Below are positions 28,062 through 37,125 of a stretch of DNA of 64,000 nucleotides, piece by piece. The notes under the pieces are model-generated. The model was not told the DNA's origin, ran no database searches, and saw nothing but the letters and a program-made list of their open reading frames with translations. The stretch is from Anderseniella sp963698275 (GTDB lineage: Bacteria; Pseudomonadota; Alphaproteobacteria; Rhizobiales; Aestuariivirgaceae). Location: positions 434,001 through 498,000 of the forward strand of contig CAVOQE010000009.1 of the NCBI GenBank assembly GCA_963698275.1. Reading direction: 5' to 3'. A program made the translations under genes and the position numbers. Within the stretch, counting starts at the first letter, position 1; each line of letters starts with the position of its first letter.

Positions 28062-30227
28062 TCAGAGGAAGCTGTAGGGATCGACATCGATTGCCAGCCT
28101 GAGCGAGCCCCTGGGTTTGATCCCGCCCAGCCATTGCCGGAGATAGGCCTGGATATCGACATCGCGCGCGCACATCACCAGGTATCGAAACCGGTGGCGT
28201 CCGCGCACCATGGACAATGGCGCCGGTGCCGGACCGAGCACCTGCACATCCTTGGCGTCAGGGACGGTCCGCAGCAGGCTCTGTGCAAACCGGCCGGTTT
28301 CGTCCCGGTCGCTGCCGGATATGATTATGCCGGCCATACGCCCGAACGGCGGCAGCATGGCGCGCTCCCTGATATCGCTCTCATGAGCCAGGAAACCGTC
28401 ACGGTCACCGGCTGCCAGTGCCTGCATCAGGGGGTGGTCCGGCATGTAGGTCTGCACCAGGGCACGGCCGGTCTTGTCGCCGCGCCCGGCCCGCCCGGAT
28501 ACCTGGGCCAGCATCTGCCAGGTCCGTTCACCGGCGCGCGGGTCCGTTGTCTCCAGCGCCAGGTCGGCATCGATTACGCCTGCAAGTGTCAATTGCGGAA
28601 AATGATGCCCCTTGGCCACCAGTTGCGTCCCGATGATCAGATTGTAGTCACCGCGCTCAATGGCGCGCAGGGTATCCCTCAGCAGCACACCACGTGACAG
28701 GTCCGATGACAGGATTGCAATCTTGGCATCGGGAAACCGCTGGGCTGCCTCTTCTGCCAGCCGCTCGACACCCGGCCCGCATGGCACAAGCGTGTTTTCG
28801 CTGCCGCATGACGGACACGCATCCGGCACCGGTTCCTCATGCCCGCAGTGATGGCACGCCAGCCTGCCCCTGAACCTGTGTTCCACCAGCCAGCTTGCAC
28901 ATTGCGGGCAGGCCACCCGAAACCCGCATGTCCGGCACAAGGTCAACGGCGCATAGCCGCGCCGGTTCAGAAACAACAGCGCCTGATCGCCCTTGCCAAG
29001 CGTTTCGGCCACCGCTTGCGTCAGGGCCGGTGCCATCCATTCACCGGACGGCATTTTTTCAGCACGCATGTCGAGCAGGCTGACATCCGGCAATTGTGCC
29101 TTGCCATAGCGTGCCTCGAGCCGCACATGGCCATAGCGTCCCTTGCCGGCATTCCACAGTGATTCCAGTGACGGCGTGGCCGACGCAAGTATCACCGGAA
29201 ACCCTCCAAGGGATCCATACAGCACAGCCATGTCACGGGCGTGGTAGTTGACGCCTTCGGCCTGCTTGAACGCGGGCTCGTGTTCCTCGTCCACCACGAT
29301 CAGGCCGGGCCGCTGCCACGGCAGAAACAGCGCAGAGCGTGCCCCCAGGACAATGCGCGCCTCACCGCTTGCCACGCCACGCCAGACCCGCTCACGCTCT
29401 CTGGGGCGCACCGCAGAGTGCCATTCTGCCGGCGGCACGCCGAAGCGCTCCTCGACCCGGCGCAGGAACGGTCCCGTCAGCGCGATTTCCGGCAGCAGCA
29501 GCAGCACCTGCCTGCCTTGCGCCAGGGCTGCCGCCATTGCTTCAAAATAAACTTCCGTCTTGCCCGATCCGGTAACGCCATCCAGCAGCGACACCGAAAA
29601 CTTGCGCGCTGTAACCGCCTTGCGCAGTTCGGCGGCAGCCAGCGTCTGGCTGTCTGACAGTGTAACCCGGTGATGGTTCAGGTCCGGGTCTGCAAAAGCT
29701 GCCATGCCCGGCAGCGTGACGGCTTCCAGCGCGCCCGCCTTGACCAGTCCCTTTACAACTGATGCGCCGACGCCTGCTTCGCACGCAAGTTCCGGAGCAC
29801 GCCTGGCCAGTCCGTCATTTGCCACCTCCAGAACCCGCGTACGCTGTGCGGTCAGTTTCGATGGTTGCTGGCCGGATGCCCGGTAGGCGATTTGCTGGCG
29901 TGCCGCACCCAGCGCCTCCGGCACCCGCAGGGCCATGCGCAGGACGGAGCCCGGCTGCTCGAGATAATACTGCGCCACCCAGTCGATGAACTGCCGGTGC
30001 AGCTCCGGCATGGCGGGTGTTTCATATTTTTCGCTGACTGCCCGAAGTTTAGCCGTATCCGGCGCAGCCCCGCCGCGGCCCCAGACCACACCGATGACCT
30101 GGCGCGGGCCCAGGGGCACCCGCACATAGTCGCCTGGACCCAGCACCATGGTGTCCGGCACCAGGTAGGTGTAGGCATCATCCAGCGCCAGAGGCAGCAA
30201 TACCTGAACTGTGGAATCGGTTGTCAT
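28062..30227 (-). CDS. priA: Primosomal protein N' (replication restart helicase)
   Basis: 3'-5' helicase that reloads the replisome at collapsed forks; 721 residues from the ATG at 30227. N-terminal DNA-binding domain (VQVLLPLALDDAYTYLVP), Walker A GVTGSGKTEVY, DEEH box (VVDEEHEPAFKQ), and the cysteine-rich zinc-binding insert (CRTCGFRVACPQC with CHHC and CPSC) in the second RecA half. The frame is open for about 550 bases further upstream, antisense to the transaldolase gene; that extension is not believed to be translated. Position near the atp genes and xerC matches Rhizobiales. Confidence 0.96.
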   Translation of the reverse strand: MTTDSTVQVLLPLALDDAYTYLVPDTMVLGPGDYVRVPLGPRQVIGVVWGRGGAAPDTAKLRAVSEKYETPAMPELHRQFIDWVAQYYLEQPGSVLRMALRVPEALGAARQQIAYRASGQQPSKLTAQRTRVLEVANDGLARRAPELACEAGVGASVVKGLVKAGALEAVTLPGMAAFADPDLNHHRVTLSDSQTLAAAELRKAVTARKFSVSLLDGVTGSGKTEVYFEAMAAALAQGRQVLLLLPEIALTGPFLRRVEERFGVPPAEWHSAVRPRERERVWRGVASGEARIVLGARSALFLPWQRPGLIVVDEEHEPAFKQAEGVNYHARDMAVLYGSLGGFPVILASATPSLESLWNAGKGRYGHVRLEARYGKAQLPDVSLLDMRAEKMPSGEWMAPALTQAVAETLGKGDQALLFLNRRGYAPLTLCRTCGFRVACPQCASWLVEHRFRGRLACHHCGHEEPVPDACPSCGSENTLVPCGPGVERLAEEAAQRFPDAKIAILSSDLSRGVLLRDTLRAIERGDYNLIIGTQLVAKGHHFPQLTLAGVIDADLALETTDPRAGERTWQMLAQVSGRAGRGDKTGRALVQTYMPDHPLMQALAAGDRDGFLAHESDIRERAMLPPFGRMAGIIISGSDRDETGRFAQSLLRTVPDAKDVQVLGPAPAPLSMVRGRHRFRYLVMCARDVDIQAYLRQWLGGIKPRGSLRLAIDVDPYSFL

Positions 30228-30357
30228 GTGAAGTCCAAGCTGGCGCAAACGCGCGCGCGGATCAACTCCGGCGAGCGATACATCACTTCGCCATTGGCTT
30301 GGTGCGATGCCGGTGCTAGGTTCCCGCCAGACCTGATCAATGAACGGACCGCTTTCC

Positions 30358-31011
30358 ATGAAATTCTTTGCCGATACTGCCGACCTTGATGAGATTCGCG
30401 AACTCGCCTCCATGGGTCTGCTTGACGGTGTCACCACCAATCCTTCGCTGGTGGCCAAGGCTGGCGGTGATTTCAAGGAAACCATTGCCGAAATCTGCAA
30501 GATGATCCCCGGCCCGGTGTCGGCGGAAGTGGTCGCCCTCGACGCTGAAGGCATGATTGCCGAAGGCCGCCATCTGGCAAAAATCGCCAGCAACGTCACC
30601 GTCAAGGTGCCGCTCACCTGGGACGGCCTCAAGGCCTGCAGCACGCTGACCGGTGAAGGCACCATGGTCAACGTCACCTTGTGCTTCAATGCCAACCAGG
30701 CCTTGCTGGCAGCCAAGTCCGGCGCGACGTTCATTTCCCCGTTCATCGGCCGTCTCGATGATATCGGCCTGGACGGCATGGAACTGATCGAGGAAATCCG
30801 CGAAATCTACGACAATTACGATTTCCGCACTGAAATCCTGGCTGCCTCGATCCGCACCGTAAACCACGTCAAGCAGGCAGCTCTTGCCGGTGCAGACGTG
30901 TCAACCGTGCCACCGGCCACCCTGAAGGCACTGGTCAAGCACCCGCTGACCGACAAGGGCCTTGAAGCCTTCACCGCAGACTGGGCCAAGACCGGTCAGA
31001 AAATACTTTAG
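30358..31011 (+). CDS. Transaldolase / fructose-6-phosphate aldolase family
   Basis: Small class I transaldolase, 217 residues from the ATG at 30358, the exact length typical of the bacterial TalC/FSA subfamily. The barrel begins MKFFADTADLDEI; the Schiff-base lysine is in NVTVKVPLTWDG, and the SPFIGRLDD loop is kept. Members are either transaldolases of the pentose phosphate pathway or fructose-6-phosphate aldolases, and sequence at this level does not separate them. An ATG at 30340 would add six residues. The gene is divergent from priA with about 130 bases between them. Confidence 0.93.
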   Translation: MKFFADTADLDEIRELASMGLLDGVTTNPSLVAKAGGDFKETIAEICKMIPGPVSAEVVALDAEGMIAEGRHLAKIASNVTVKVPLTWDGLKACSTLTGEGTMVNVTLCFNANQALLAAKSGATFISPFIGRLDDIGLDGMELIEEIREIYDNYDFRTEILAASIRTVNHVKQAALAGADVSTVPPATLKALVKHPLTDKGLEAFTADWAKTGQKIL

Positions 31012-31091
31012 CTCGTGCGTTGAGGTGCCGGTTCCATGTATGGCACAAATAATCGTCTTCCCGATCCCTTCAAATCGCGTCGCAATATCGC

Positions 31092-31898
31092 ATGAACCGC
31101 TTCCCGCCCGAACGCATCGTCTGCCTGACCGAGGAAACCGTTGAGACGCTTTACCTGCTCGGTCAGGAGCACAGGATTGTTGGCGTATCAGGTTATGCTG
31201 TCCGCCCCGCCCGCGTGCGCAAGGAAAAGCCGCGTGTATCGGCCTTCATCTCGGCACACCTGCCCAGGATCACGGCGCTTGAACCGGATCTCGTGCTGAC
31301 ATTCTCCGATCTGCAGGCCGACATTGCAGCCGACCTTCTGCGGCAAGGCGTTGCGATACTCGGCTACAACCAGCGCAACATTGCCGGCATCCTAGCCATG
31401 ATCCGCTCACTCGGCGCACTGACGGGTGTGCCGCAACAGGCCGATGCCCTGGCGACCACCTATGAGAAGCGGCTGGCAGGCATTGCCGCCGCCGCTTCGG
31501 ACAAACCCAGGCCGGTTGTCTATTTCGAGGAATGGGATGACCCGATGATTTCCGGCATCCGCTGGGTTTCGGAGTTGATCGAGATCGCCGGGGCGCGTGA
31601 TGCATTTGCCGACCAGTCGCTTCAGCCCGCAGCCAAAGACCGCATCATCGATCCCGCTCAGGTGATCGCGGCGAAACCCGATGTCATTCTTGCATCCTGG
31701 TGCGGCAAGAAAGTCCGGCCTGAACGCATTGCAGCGCGTCCCGGATGGCAGCAGATCCCCGCCGTTCAAAACGACAATATTATCGAAATCAAATCACCCC
31801 TTATCCTGCAGCCCGGGCCGGCGGCCCTGACCGATGGGCTGGATGCGATTGTAGCGGCCATTGAAACAGCGCGCATAGGCGTGAAACAACGATGCTGA
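31092..31898 (+). CDS. Cobalamin-binding-type periplasmic binding fold protein
   Basis: 268-residue protein of the BtuF/FhuD (class III) binding fold; begins directly with the first strand (RIVCLTEETVETLYLLG) and has the EPDLVLTFSDLQADIA and RWVSELIEIAGARDAF segments typical of the cobalamin-binding group. There is no signal peptide and no BtuC or BtuD gene beside it, so a transport role is doubtful; cytoplasmic homologues of this group are common but their job is unclear. No cobalamin riboswitch was recognised in the 80-base gap upstream. Confidence 0.8.
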   Translation: MNRFPPERIVCLTEETVETLYLLGQEHRIVGVSGYAVRPARVRKEKPRVSAFISAHLPRITALEPDLVLTFSDLQADIAADLLRQGVAILGYNQRNIAGILAMIRSLGALTGVPQQADALATTYEKRLAGIAAAASDKPRPVVYFEEWDDPMISGIRWVSELIEIAGARDAFADQSLQPAAKDRIIDPAQVIAAKPDVILASWCGKKVRPERIAARPGWQQIPAVQNDNIIEIKSPLILQPGPAALTDGLDAIVAAIETARIGVKQRC

Positions 31899-32095
31899 GT
31901 TCAGCAAAGAGGATATGGCGGAAGTATCTGTGCAACTGACTTGCGATGATCGACCCTGTACATTCCGCGCGATCAGCGCTATTGCCAGCACATCGCGACG
32001 CTTGGACCTTGGGTGCGTATTGCGGTAATCGCGGCTTGCCTTGACTTTGGGTTGGTGAGCCACTTCCCCCCAACCGATTGCGATAAGTGAACACC

Positions 32096-33913
32096 ATGAT
32101 CAAGACCCTCGCCGCCGCGCTTGAACAGCGCGGATACACCGACCTTACACCCGTACAGAAAGAAGTCGCCAAACCGGAGTTCGACGACGCTGACCTGCTG
32201 GTCTCGGCACAGACAGGATCGGGCAAGACCGTCGGTTTCGGCCTGGCCATTGCGCCTACGCTGCTGGGCGAAGCTGAACGTTTCGGGCCTGCCGCTGCTC
32301 CGCTGGCATTGATCATTGCGCCGACACGCGAGCTGGCGTTGCAGGTCAAGCGCGAACTGGCGTGGCTGTACGAGAAAACCGGCGCCGTGGTCACATCCTG
32401 TGTCGGCGGCATGGACATGCGCACCGAACGCCAGGCGCTCAACAAGGGCGCGCATATCGTCGTCGCAACCCCCGGGCGGCTCTGCGATCACATCAAGCGC
32501 GGCTCGCTCACCACCGGCCAGTTGCGCGCCATCGTGCTCGACGAAGCCGACGAGATGCTGGATCTCGGCTTTCGCGACGACCTGGAGTTCATTCTGGGAG
32601 AAGCCCCTGCCCAGCGTCGCACATTGATGTTCTCGGCCACCGTGCCGCGCGCAATCGCGACCCTGGCCAAAAAATATCAGCGCAACGCCGTGCGTGTCAC
32701 CACCACCGGCGAGCAGACCCAGCATAGCGATATCGAATACCGTGCGCTCAATGTCAGCCCGCGCGATATAGAGAACGCGGTGATCAACGTGCTGCGCTTT
32801 TATGAGGCGCAGAATGCGCTGGTGTTCTGCAACACGCGTGCAGCGGTCAATCGGCTGACGACGCGGTTCTCCAACCGGGGCTTTTCTGTCGTGGCCCTGT
32901 CCGGTGAGCTGACCCAGAGCGAACGGACCCATGCGCTGCAGGCCATGCGCGACGGGCGCGCGCGGGTCTGCGTCGCCACCGATGTCGCAGCGCGTGGGAT
33001 CGATCTGCCCAAGCTGGAACTGGTCATCCACGCCGACCTGCCATCGAATTCCGAAACCCTGCTGCACCGCTCCGGGCGCACCGGGCGGGCCGGACGCAAG
33101 GGCGTCAGCGCGCTGATTGTTCCCGTCAAGCTGCGCCGCAAGGCCGAACGCCTGCTGCAGGGCGCCAAGGTCCGCGCTGAATGGGCCGAGCCACCTTCCG
33201 CCGACGATGTACTGGCCAGAGACGAAGAGCGGCTGCTGTCCAATCCTGTCTGGGAAGAGGAGATCACCGACGCCGAGCGGGGCTTCGTCAACAAACTGAT
33301 CGACAGGCATAGCGCCGAACAGATTGCCGCCGCCTACATGCGACTGCACAATGCACGGGTGTCCGCGCCTGAGGAATTGTCTGCCGCCGCGCCGCATGTC
33401 CCCGAACGCGAACGGACACCGCGCTCGCAGGAGCCGTTCGGGCCGAGCGTCTGGTTTTCGATCTCGATCGGGCGGTCAAAAAATGCCGAGCCACGCTGGC
33501 TGCTGCCGATGCTGTGCCGGGTGGGAAATATTTCCAGCAAGGTGATCGGCGCAATCCGGATACAACAGGATATCAGCTATGTCGAGATTCTGGCGGCCAG
33601 CGCCGACAGGTTCCTCGAAGGCGTCGGCCCGGACATGACACTGGAAGCCGGTGCCGTGCTCAAACGTCTCGACACTCCGCCAGACTTTGCCTCGACCTCG
33701 CACGACCCAAAACCGCCGCATGGCGCCAAGAAGCCTTATGATCGCGACGCGTCCAAGCCAAAACCGAGAGGAAAAAGCAAAGAAAAATGGCGGCCCAAGC
33801 AATCGGCATCCGACGCCCCGAAGCCGAAGCGCAAGAAGAAGAAGGACAAAAAGCCATTCGCAAACTCGAAGGGCAAGCCGCCCAAAAAGGGATCGACCAC
33901 TGCGTCATCGTAA
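32096..33913 (+). CDS. DEAD-box RNA helicase with DbpA-like RNA-binding domain
   Basis: ATP-dependent RNA helicase, 605 residues from the ATG at 32096 (a GTG at 32087 is possible). Helicase motifs: AQTGSGKT, APTREL, TPGRL, DEADEM, SAT, then HRSGRTGRAGR in the second RecA domain. Residues about 440-530 match a DbpA-type RNA-binding domain (VWFSISIGRSKNAEPRWLLP), which in E. coli DbpA targets 23S rRNA. The last 70 residues are a lysine/proline-rich basic tail (ending PKKGSTTASS). A role in large-subunit assembly or cold adaptation is likely from the family, not shown here. Confidence 0.93.
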   Translation: MIKTLAAALEQRGYTDLTPVQKEVAKPEFDDADLLVSAQTGSGKTVGFGLAIAPTLLGEAERFGPAAAPLALIIAPTRELALQVKRELAWLYEKTGAVVTSCVGGMDMRTERQALNKGAHIVVATPGRLCDHIKRGSLTTGQLRAIVLDEADEMLDLGFRDDLEFILGEAPAQRRTLMFSATVPRAIATLAKKYQRNAVRVTTTGEQTQHSDIEYRALNVSPRDIENAVINVLRFYEAQNALVFCNTRAAVNRLTTRFSNRGFSVVALSGELTQSERTHALQAMRDGRARVCVATDVAARGIDLPKLELVIHADLPSNSETLLHRSGRTGRAGRKGVSALIVPVKLRRKAERLLQGAKVRAEWAEPPSADDVLARDEERLLSNPVWEEEITDAERGFVNKLIDRHSAEQIAAAYMRLHNARVSAPEELSAAAPHVPERERTPRSQEPFGPSVWFSISIGRSKNAEPRWLLPMLCRVGNISSKVIGAIRIQQDISYVEILAASADRFLEGVGPDMTLEAGAVLKRLDTPPDFASTSHDPKPPHGAKKPYDRDASKPKPRGKSKEKWRPKQSASDAPKPKRKKKKDKKPFANSKGKPPKKGSTTASS

Positions 33914-33982
33914 AGCTTCCACTGATTGGGCGAAACTTGTCAGATAATATCTCAGGGCAAGCTTAGCCATCGCGGATTTGCA

Positions 33983-35896
33983 ATGACATTCCCGAACCTG
34001 ATCATACCCCGGAATGCTTTTTTGATCTTGTTTGTATTGGCCATTACATTGAGCGGGGTGTTCTCTGTGTCTGGAAAAGCACTCACGACCGAGACGCTCC
34101 TGCAGGCGCCAGGTCCGCTGGGTGCGCTCGAAGGTGTTTATCTGGCCACCGGCGATGCTGCTTCACCGACAGTGTTGATTATACCGGGCTCCGGGCCAAC
34201 TGATCGCGACGGCAACAACCCGCTTGGCGTGACCGCTGCGACCTACCGATACCTGGCGCAGGACCTAGCCAAGGCAGGGATCAGTTCGATCAGGATTGAC
34301 AAACGCGGCATGTTTGGCAGCAAGGCGGCCATGGAGGATGCCAACAAAGTTACTCTCGCTGACTATGCTCATGACGTTCATGCCTGGGTCAAGGTGGCGG
34401 AAGAGAAAACCGGCAGCTCTTGTGTCTGGGTGCTCGGGCACAGTGAGGGGGCGCTGGTGGCGCTGCTGGCCGCGCAGAAAAAACAGCCTGTCTGCGGTCT
34501 CGTTCTGATTGCATCGCCGGGACGGACATTCGGCGATGTTTTGCGCCAGCAGTTACGCAGCAACCCGGCCAATGCGCCGCTGCTCGATGACGCCATGACC
34601 GCCATCACGGCTCTTGAGTCTGGAGACCGGATTGATGTCAGCAAGTTTCATCCGGCACTTAAAAGCCTTTTCGCACCACAAGTGCAGAGTTTCATGTCGG
34701 ACCTCATGTCATATGATCCCGCAACACTGATTGCCGGAGTATCTGTCCCGGTGCTGATCCTGCAGGGAGAACAGGATCTGCAGGTAACACAACTGGATGC
34801 ACACAGACTGCACGTTGCCCGTCCGGCGTCACAGCTTGTCCTGCTTCCCCAGACCAACCATGTTCTGAAACAGGTCACCAGCGATGACCGGGCTGCCAAC
34901 CTGGCCACCTACGCAGACCCTTCGGTGCCGCTGGCACCCGGCGTGATCGAGGCCATCACCAAGTTTATTGAACTGCCGGCGGCCACCGGCAACGAGAGCC
35001 CCCTCGTCGAGACGGCAAGACAATATTTACAAACATGGCTGATATTTCCGCATGATCACAACAAACCGTTGAAGGGGAGCTGTACAGTGGACAAGATTTC
35101 CAGCGAGAGCGCTGCAGACAAGGCAGTCGAGACGGCGACGGACATGATGGAGGACCTTCACGACGGCCTCGTCAGAGAAGACAAGGAGCCGCAGGCGATT
35201 GCCGAAGCAAAGGCGCTGTTCGAGACCGCGCTGGAATACTACCGCCGCGAGGGCAAACCCCATAAAGCCGCTGAACAGGTTGCCAATCTCGGCTATATGG
35301 CGCGTCACGTTGAAGACAATCCGGACCAGGCTCAAACCTTGTTCGCCGAAGCTGCAGCGCTTTTCGAGCAGCTTGGCGACAAGCGCAGGCGGCTCGCGAC
35401 ACTGATGCAATGGGGCGAGATCGACCCTGCGCTCGCAGCCGCTGAACAGGCCGTGGCCGAAGCGCTTGATGCCGGTTTGCCCGAAGATCTGCACCACACC
35501 GAAGACCCCAGGCGCCTGGCCTTCGCAAAACGCCTCGCCGGTGACCTTGACGGGTCCCTCACCCTGTATGAAGCCTTGCTTGAAGATGCGCTGGCCCCGA
35601 GCCGGAACGCGCGCGCGGCAATGCTGCTGCGCGATATCGCCCGCATCTATGAGGATGACAAGAACGATCACATCCGCGCCACCAGCGAACTGGAGCGTGC
35701 GCTTGCGCTTGCCGAGGAAGCAAAGGACAAGGAAGGAACCGCCATGGCGCTGTTGCGGCTCACCGACGTCCATGTCGAGCGTGGCCAACGCAAGCGGGCG
35801 CTCGAATTGTTCCAGCGTGTTGAAAAAATGCGTGGCCTGCCCGGTTATCAGCGCAAGATGATCGGACCGATGCGCTATTATTTCGACACGATGTAG
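33983..35896 (+). CDS. Alpha/beta hydrolase fused in frame to a TPR-type protein
   Basis: One open frame holds two distinct products. Residues 1-340 are a secreted alpha/beta hydrolase: hydrophobic N-terminus, GSGPTDRDG oxyanion region, nucleophile elbow GHSEGAL, acid and histidine near ILQGEQD and QTNHV. From about residue 370 onward the sequence is helical and TPR-like (AKALFETALEYYRREG). At 35087 an in-frame GTG (VDKISSES) follows a strong AAGGGGAG site, so the second half is probably its own gene and the hydrolase stop may have been lost. TGA occurs at 35037 in the next frame, consistent with a small indel. The start at 33983 gives the best signal sequence. Confidence 0.75.
   Translation: MTFPNLIIPRNAFLILFVLAITLSGVFSVSGKALTTETLLQAPGPLGALEGVYLATGDAASPTVLIIPGSGPTDRDGNNPLGVTAATYRYLAQDLAKAGISSIRIDKRGMFGSKAAMEDANKVTLADYAHDVHAWVKVAEEKTGSSCVWVLGHSEGALVALLAAQKKQPVCGLVLIASPGRTFGDVLRQQLRSNPANAPLLDDAMTAITALESGDRIDVSKFHPALKSLFAPQVQSFMSDLMSYDPATLIAGVSVPVLILQGEQDLQVTQLDAHRLHVARPASQLVLLPQTNHVLKQVTSDDRAANLATYADPSVPLAPGVIEAITKFIELPAATGNESPLVETARQYLQTWLIFPHDHNKPLKGSCTVDKISSESAADKAVETATDMMEDLHDGLVREDKEPQAIAEAKALFETALEYYRREGKPHKAAEQVANLGYMARHVEDNPDQAQTLFAEAAALFEQLGDKRRRLATLMQWGEIDPALAAAEQAVAEALDAGLPEDLHHTEDPRRLAFAKRLAGDLDGSLTLYEALLEDALAPSRNARAAMLLRDIARIYEDDKNDHIRATSELERALALAEEAKDKEGTAMALLRLTDVHVERGQRKRALELFQRVEKMRGLPGYQRKMIGPMRYYFDTM
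35087..35896 (+). CDS. Possible separate start of the TPR-type protein
   Basis: A GTG with AAGGGGAG eight bases upstream opens a 269-residue product in the same frame as the hydrolase before it. It has no signal peptide. The N-terminal 40 residues are acidic, and several helix pairs of TPR character follow (AAEQVANLGYMARHVEDNP; ARIYEDDKNDHIRATSELER; RLTDVHVERGQRKRALELF). It is cytoplasmic in character while the hydrolase is exported, which argues against a true fusion. Function unknown. Confidence 0.55.
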   Translation: MDKISSESAADKAVETATDMMEDLHDGLVREDKEPQAIAEAKALFETALEYYRREGKPHKAAEQVANLGYMARHVEDNPDQAQTLFAEAAALFEQLGDKRRRLATLMQWGEIDPALAAAEQAVAEALDAGLPEDLHHTEDPRRLAFAKRLAGDLDGSLTLYEALLEDALAPSRNARAAMLLRDIARIYEDDKNDHIRATSELERALALAEEAKDKEGTAMALLRLTDVHVERGQRKRALELFQRVEKMRGLPGYQRKMIGPMRYYFDTM

Positions 35897-36085
35897 GAAT
35901 GGATATCTTCATGTCGAACCGCTAGCTGTGAAATTCCCGATGGACGCTCAGCGGAAATCAGATCGCTGCGCCAGCCCATCTCTGCCGGTGCCAGCAGCGG
36001 CCTGCCGTGTTGCGCTGCTTATACAGTGACAATATCATGAGACAGGTTCTGCAAGGATTATGCGCCAAACCATTGAGGTGGAAGA

Positions 36086-37006
36086 ATGAAAATTGCAACT
36101 ATGGCAACCGGCGGAATTGGTGGATTTCTGGCTGTCAGGCTAAGCAAGACCGGGCATCAGGTGGCAACGATAGCGCGCGGCGCGCATCTTGATGCAATCA
36201 GGGAACACGGGCTCGTTCTTGAAGCATTTGACGGCACCCATCGCATCAAGCCATGGATTGCCACCAGTGATCCCAAGGATGTTGGAGAGGTCGATGCAAT
36301 TATTTTCGGCGTAAAGGGGGATACGCTTGAATCGGCTGCGAGGTCGTGTAAGCCCATGATCGGGGCGAACACGATTGTCATCCCGTTTCTGAACGGCGTT
36401 GAGGCTTCAGAAAGATTGGCTGAGATTCTACCGGAGGCAAATGTCGGGAATGGCGTGGCGCAGATTTCGACAACCATCGCTGCGCCCGGCCTCATCAGAC
36501 AAACAGGCGAATTCAACCGCTTCATTTTCGCTGAGCGCGACAGCCGGCCGTCGTCGAGAATCGACCTGCTTAGACAGGCGATCAATGAGGCGGGTTCATC
36601 AGCGCCACCGACAAACGATATAGAACGTGATCTTTGGTTGAAGTTTGTTTTGTTTTCGGCCGTCTCCGGCGTCACGGCGGCAGCTCGCTGCACGATGCGC
36701 GATATAGCGGAGAATGAGCACCTGACCGGACTGTTCAAAGCCATCGTTTCGGAAACAGCCGCCCTTGGCAAAGCCCGCAATGTTGCACTGCCCGAAACAA
36801 TTGAAGCCGATATATGGTCCGCTGCGAAAGCCCTGCCCCCGGCCATGCAGGCCTCAACGGCAATTGACCTGGAAAATGGACGCCCGCTGGAAATCGAGTG
36901 GATTTCAGGCGCTGTCAGCAGACTCTCGCAAGCCGCCGGTCTGCAAGCTCCTGTCAACAGGACGATTTATTCGCTGCTGACGCCATACCGGCATGGGTTC
37001 AAATGA
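36086..37006 (+). CDS. Ketopantoate reductase family protein (PanE/ApbA-like)
   Basis: 306-residue NADPH-binding oxidoreductase. Rossmann loop TGGIGGFLAVRL near the N-terminus; the usual first glycine motif is slightly altered. The catalytic lysine is kept in DLWLKFVLFSAVSG, but the two active-site asparagines that follow it in E. coli PanE appear replaced by phenylalanine and serine. It is therefore probably not the pantothenate enzyme but a paralogue acting on another 2-oxo acid. A good AGGTGGAAG ribosome site precedes the ATG. It stands alone between the TPR protein and xerC. Confidence 0.82.
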   Translation: MKIATMATGGIGGFLAVRLSKTGHQVATIARGAHLDAIREHGLVLEAFDGTHRIKPWIATSDPKDVGEVDAIIFGVKGDTLESAARSCKPMIGANTIVIPFLNGVEASERLAEILPEANVGNGVAQISTTIAAPGLIRQTGEFNRFIFAERDSRPSSRIDLLRQAINEAGSSAPPTNDIERDLWLKFVLFSAVSGVTAAARCTMRDIAENEHLTGLFKAIVSETAALGKARNVALPETIEADIWSAAKALPPAMQASTAIDLENGRPLEIEWISGAVSRLSQAAGLQAPVNRTIYSLLTPYRHGFK

Positions 37007-37125
37007 ACACATCAAACTGATTTAAACTCTAGCCGGCTGGTCTTTGTCCAGTCTGCCGTCTTTTGGCGGTGTGAATTCGCGACACCATCAGTATCGCATT
37101 AACCACATTCGGGTATACTGACTGG

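Noticed and set aside
30228..30779. Upstream extension of priA
   Set aside because: The extra codons are antisense to the transaldolase gene and PriA homologues begin at the ATG at 30227.
31012..31091. Cobalamin riboswitch upstream of the cobalamin-binding-type gene
   Set aside because: The 80-base gap is too short and has no B12-box-like sequence.
31979..33397. 472-codon minus-strand frame opposite the DEAD-box helicase
   Set aside because: Antisense shadow of a gene with all helicase motifs; no domain in the reverse frame.
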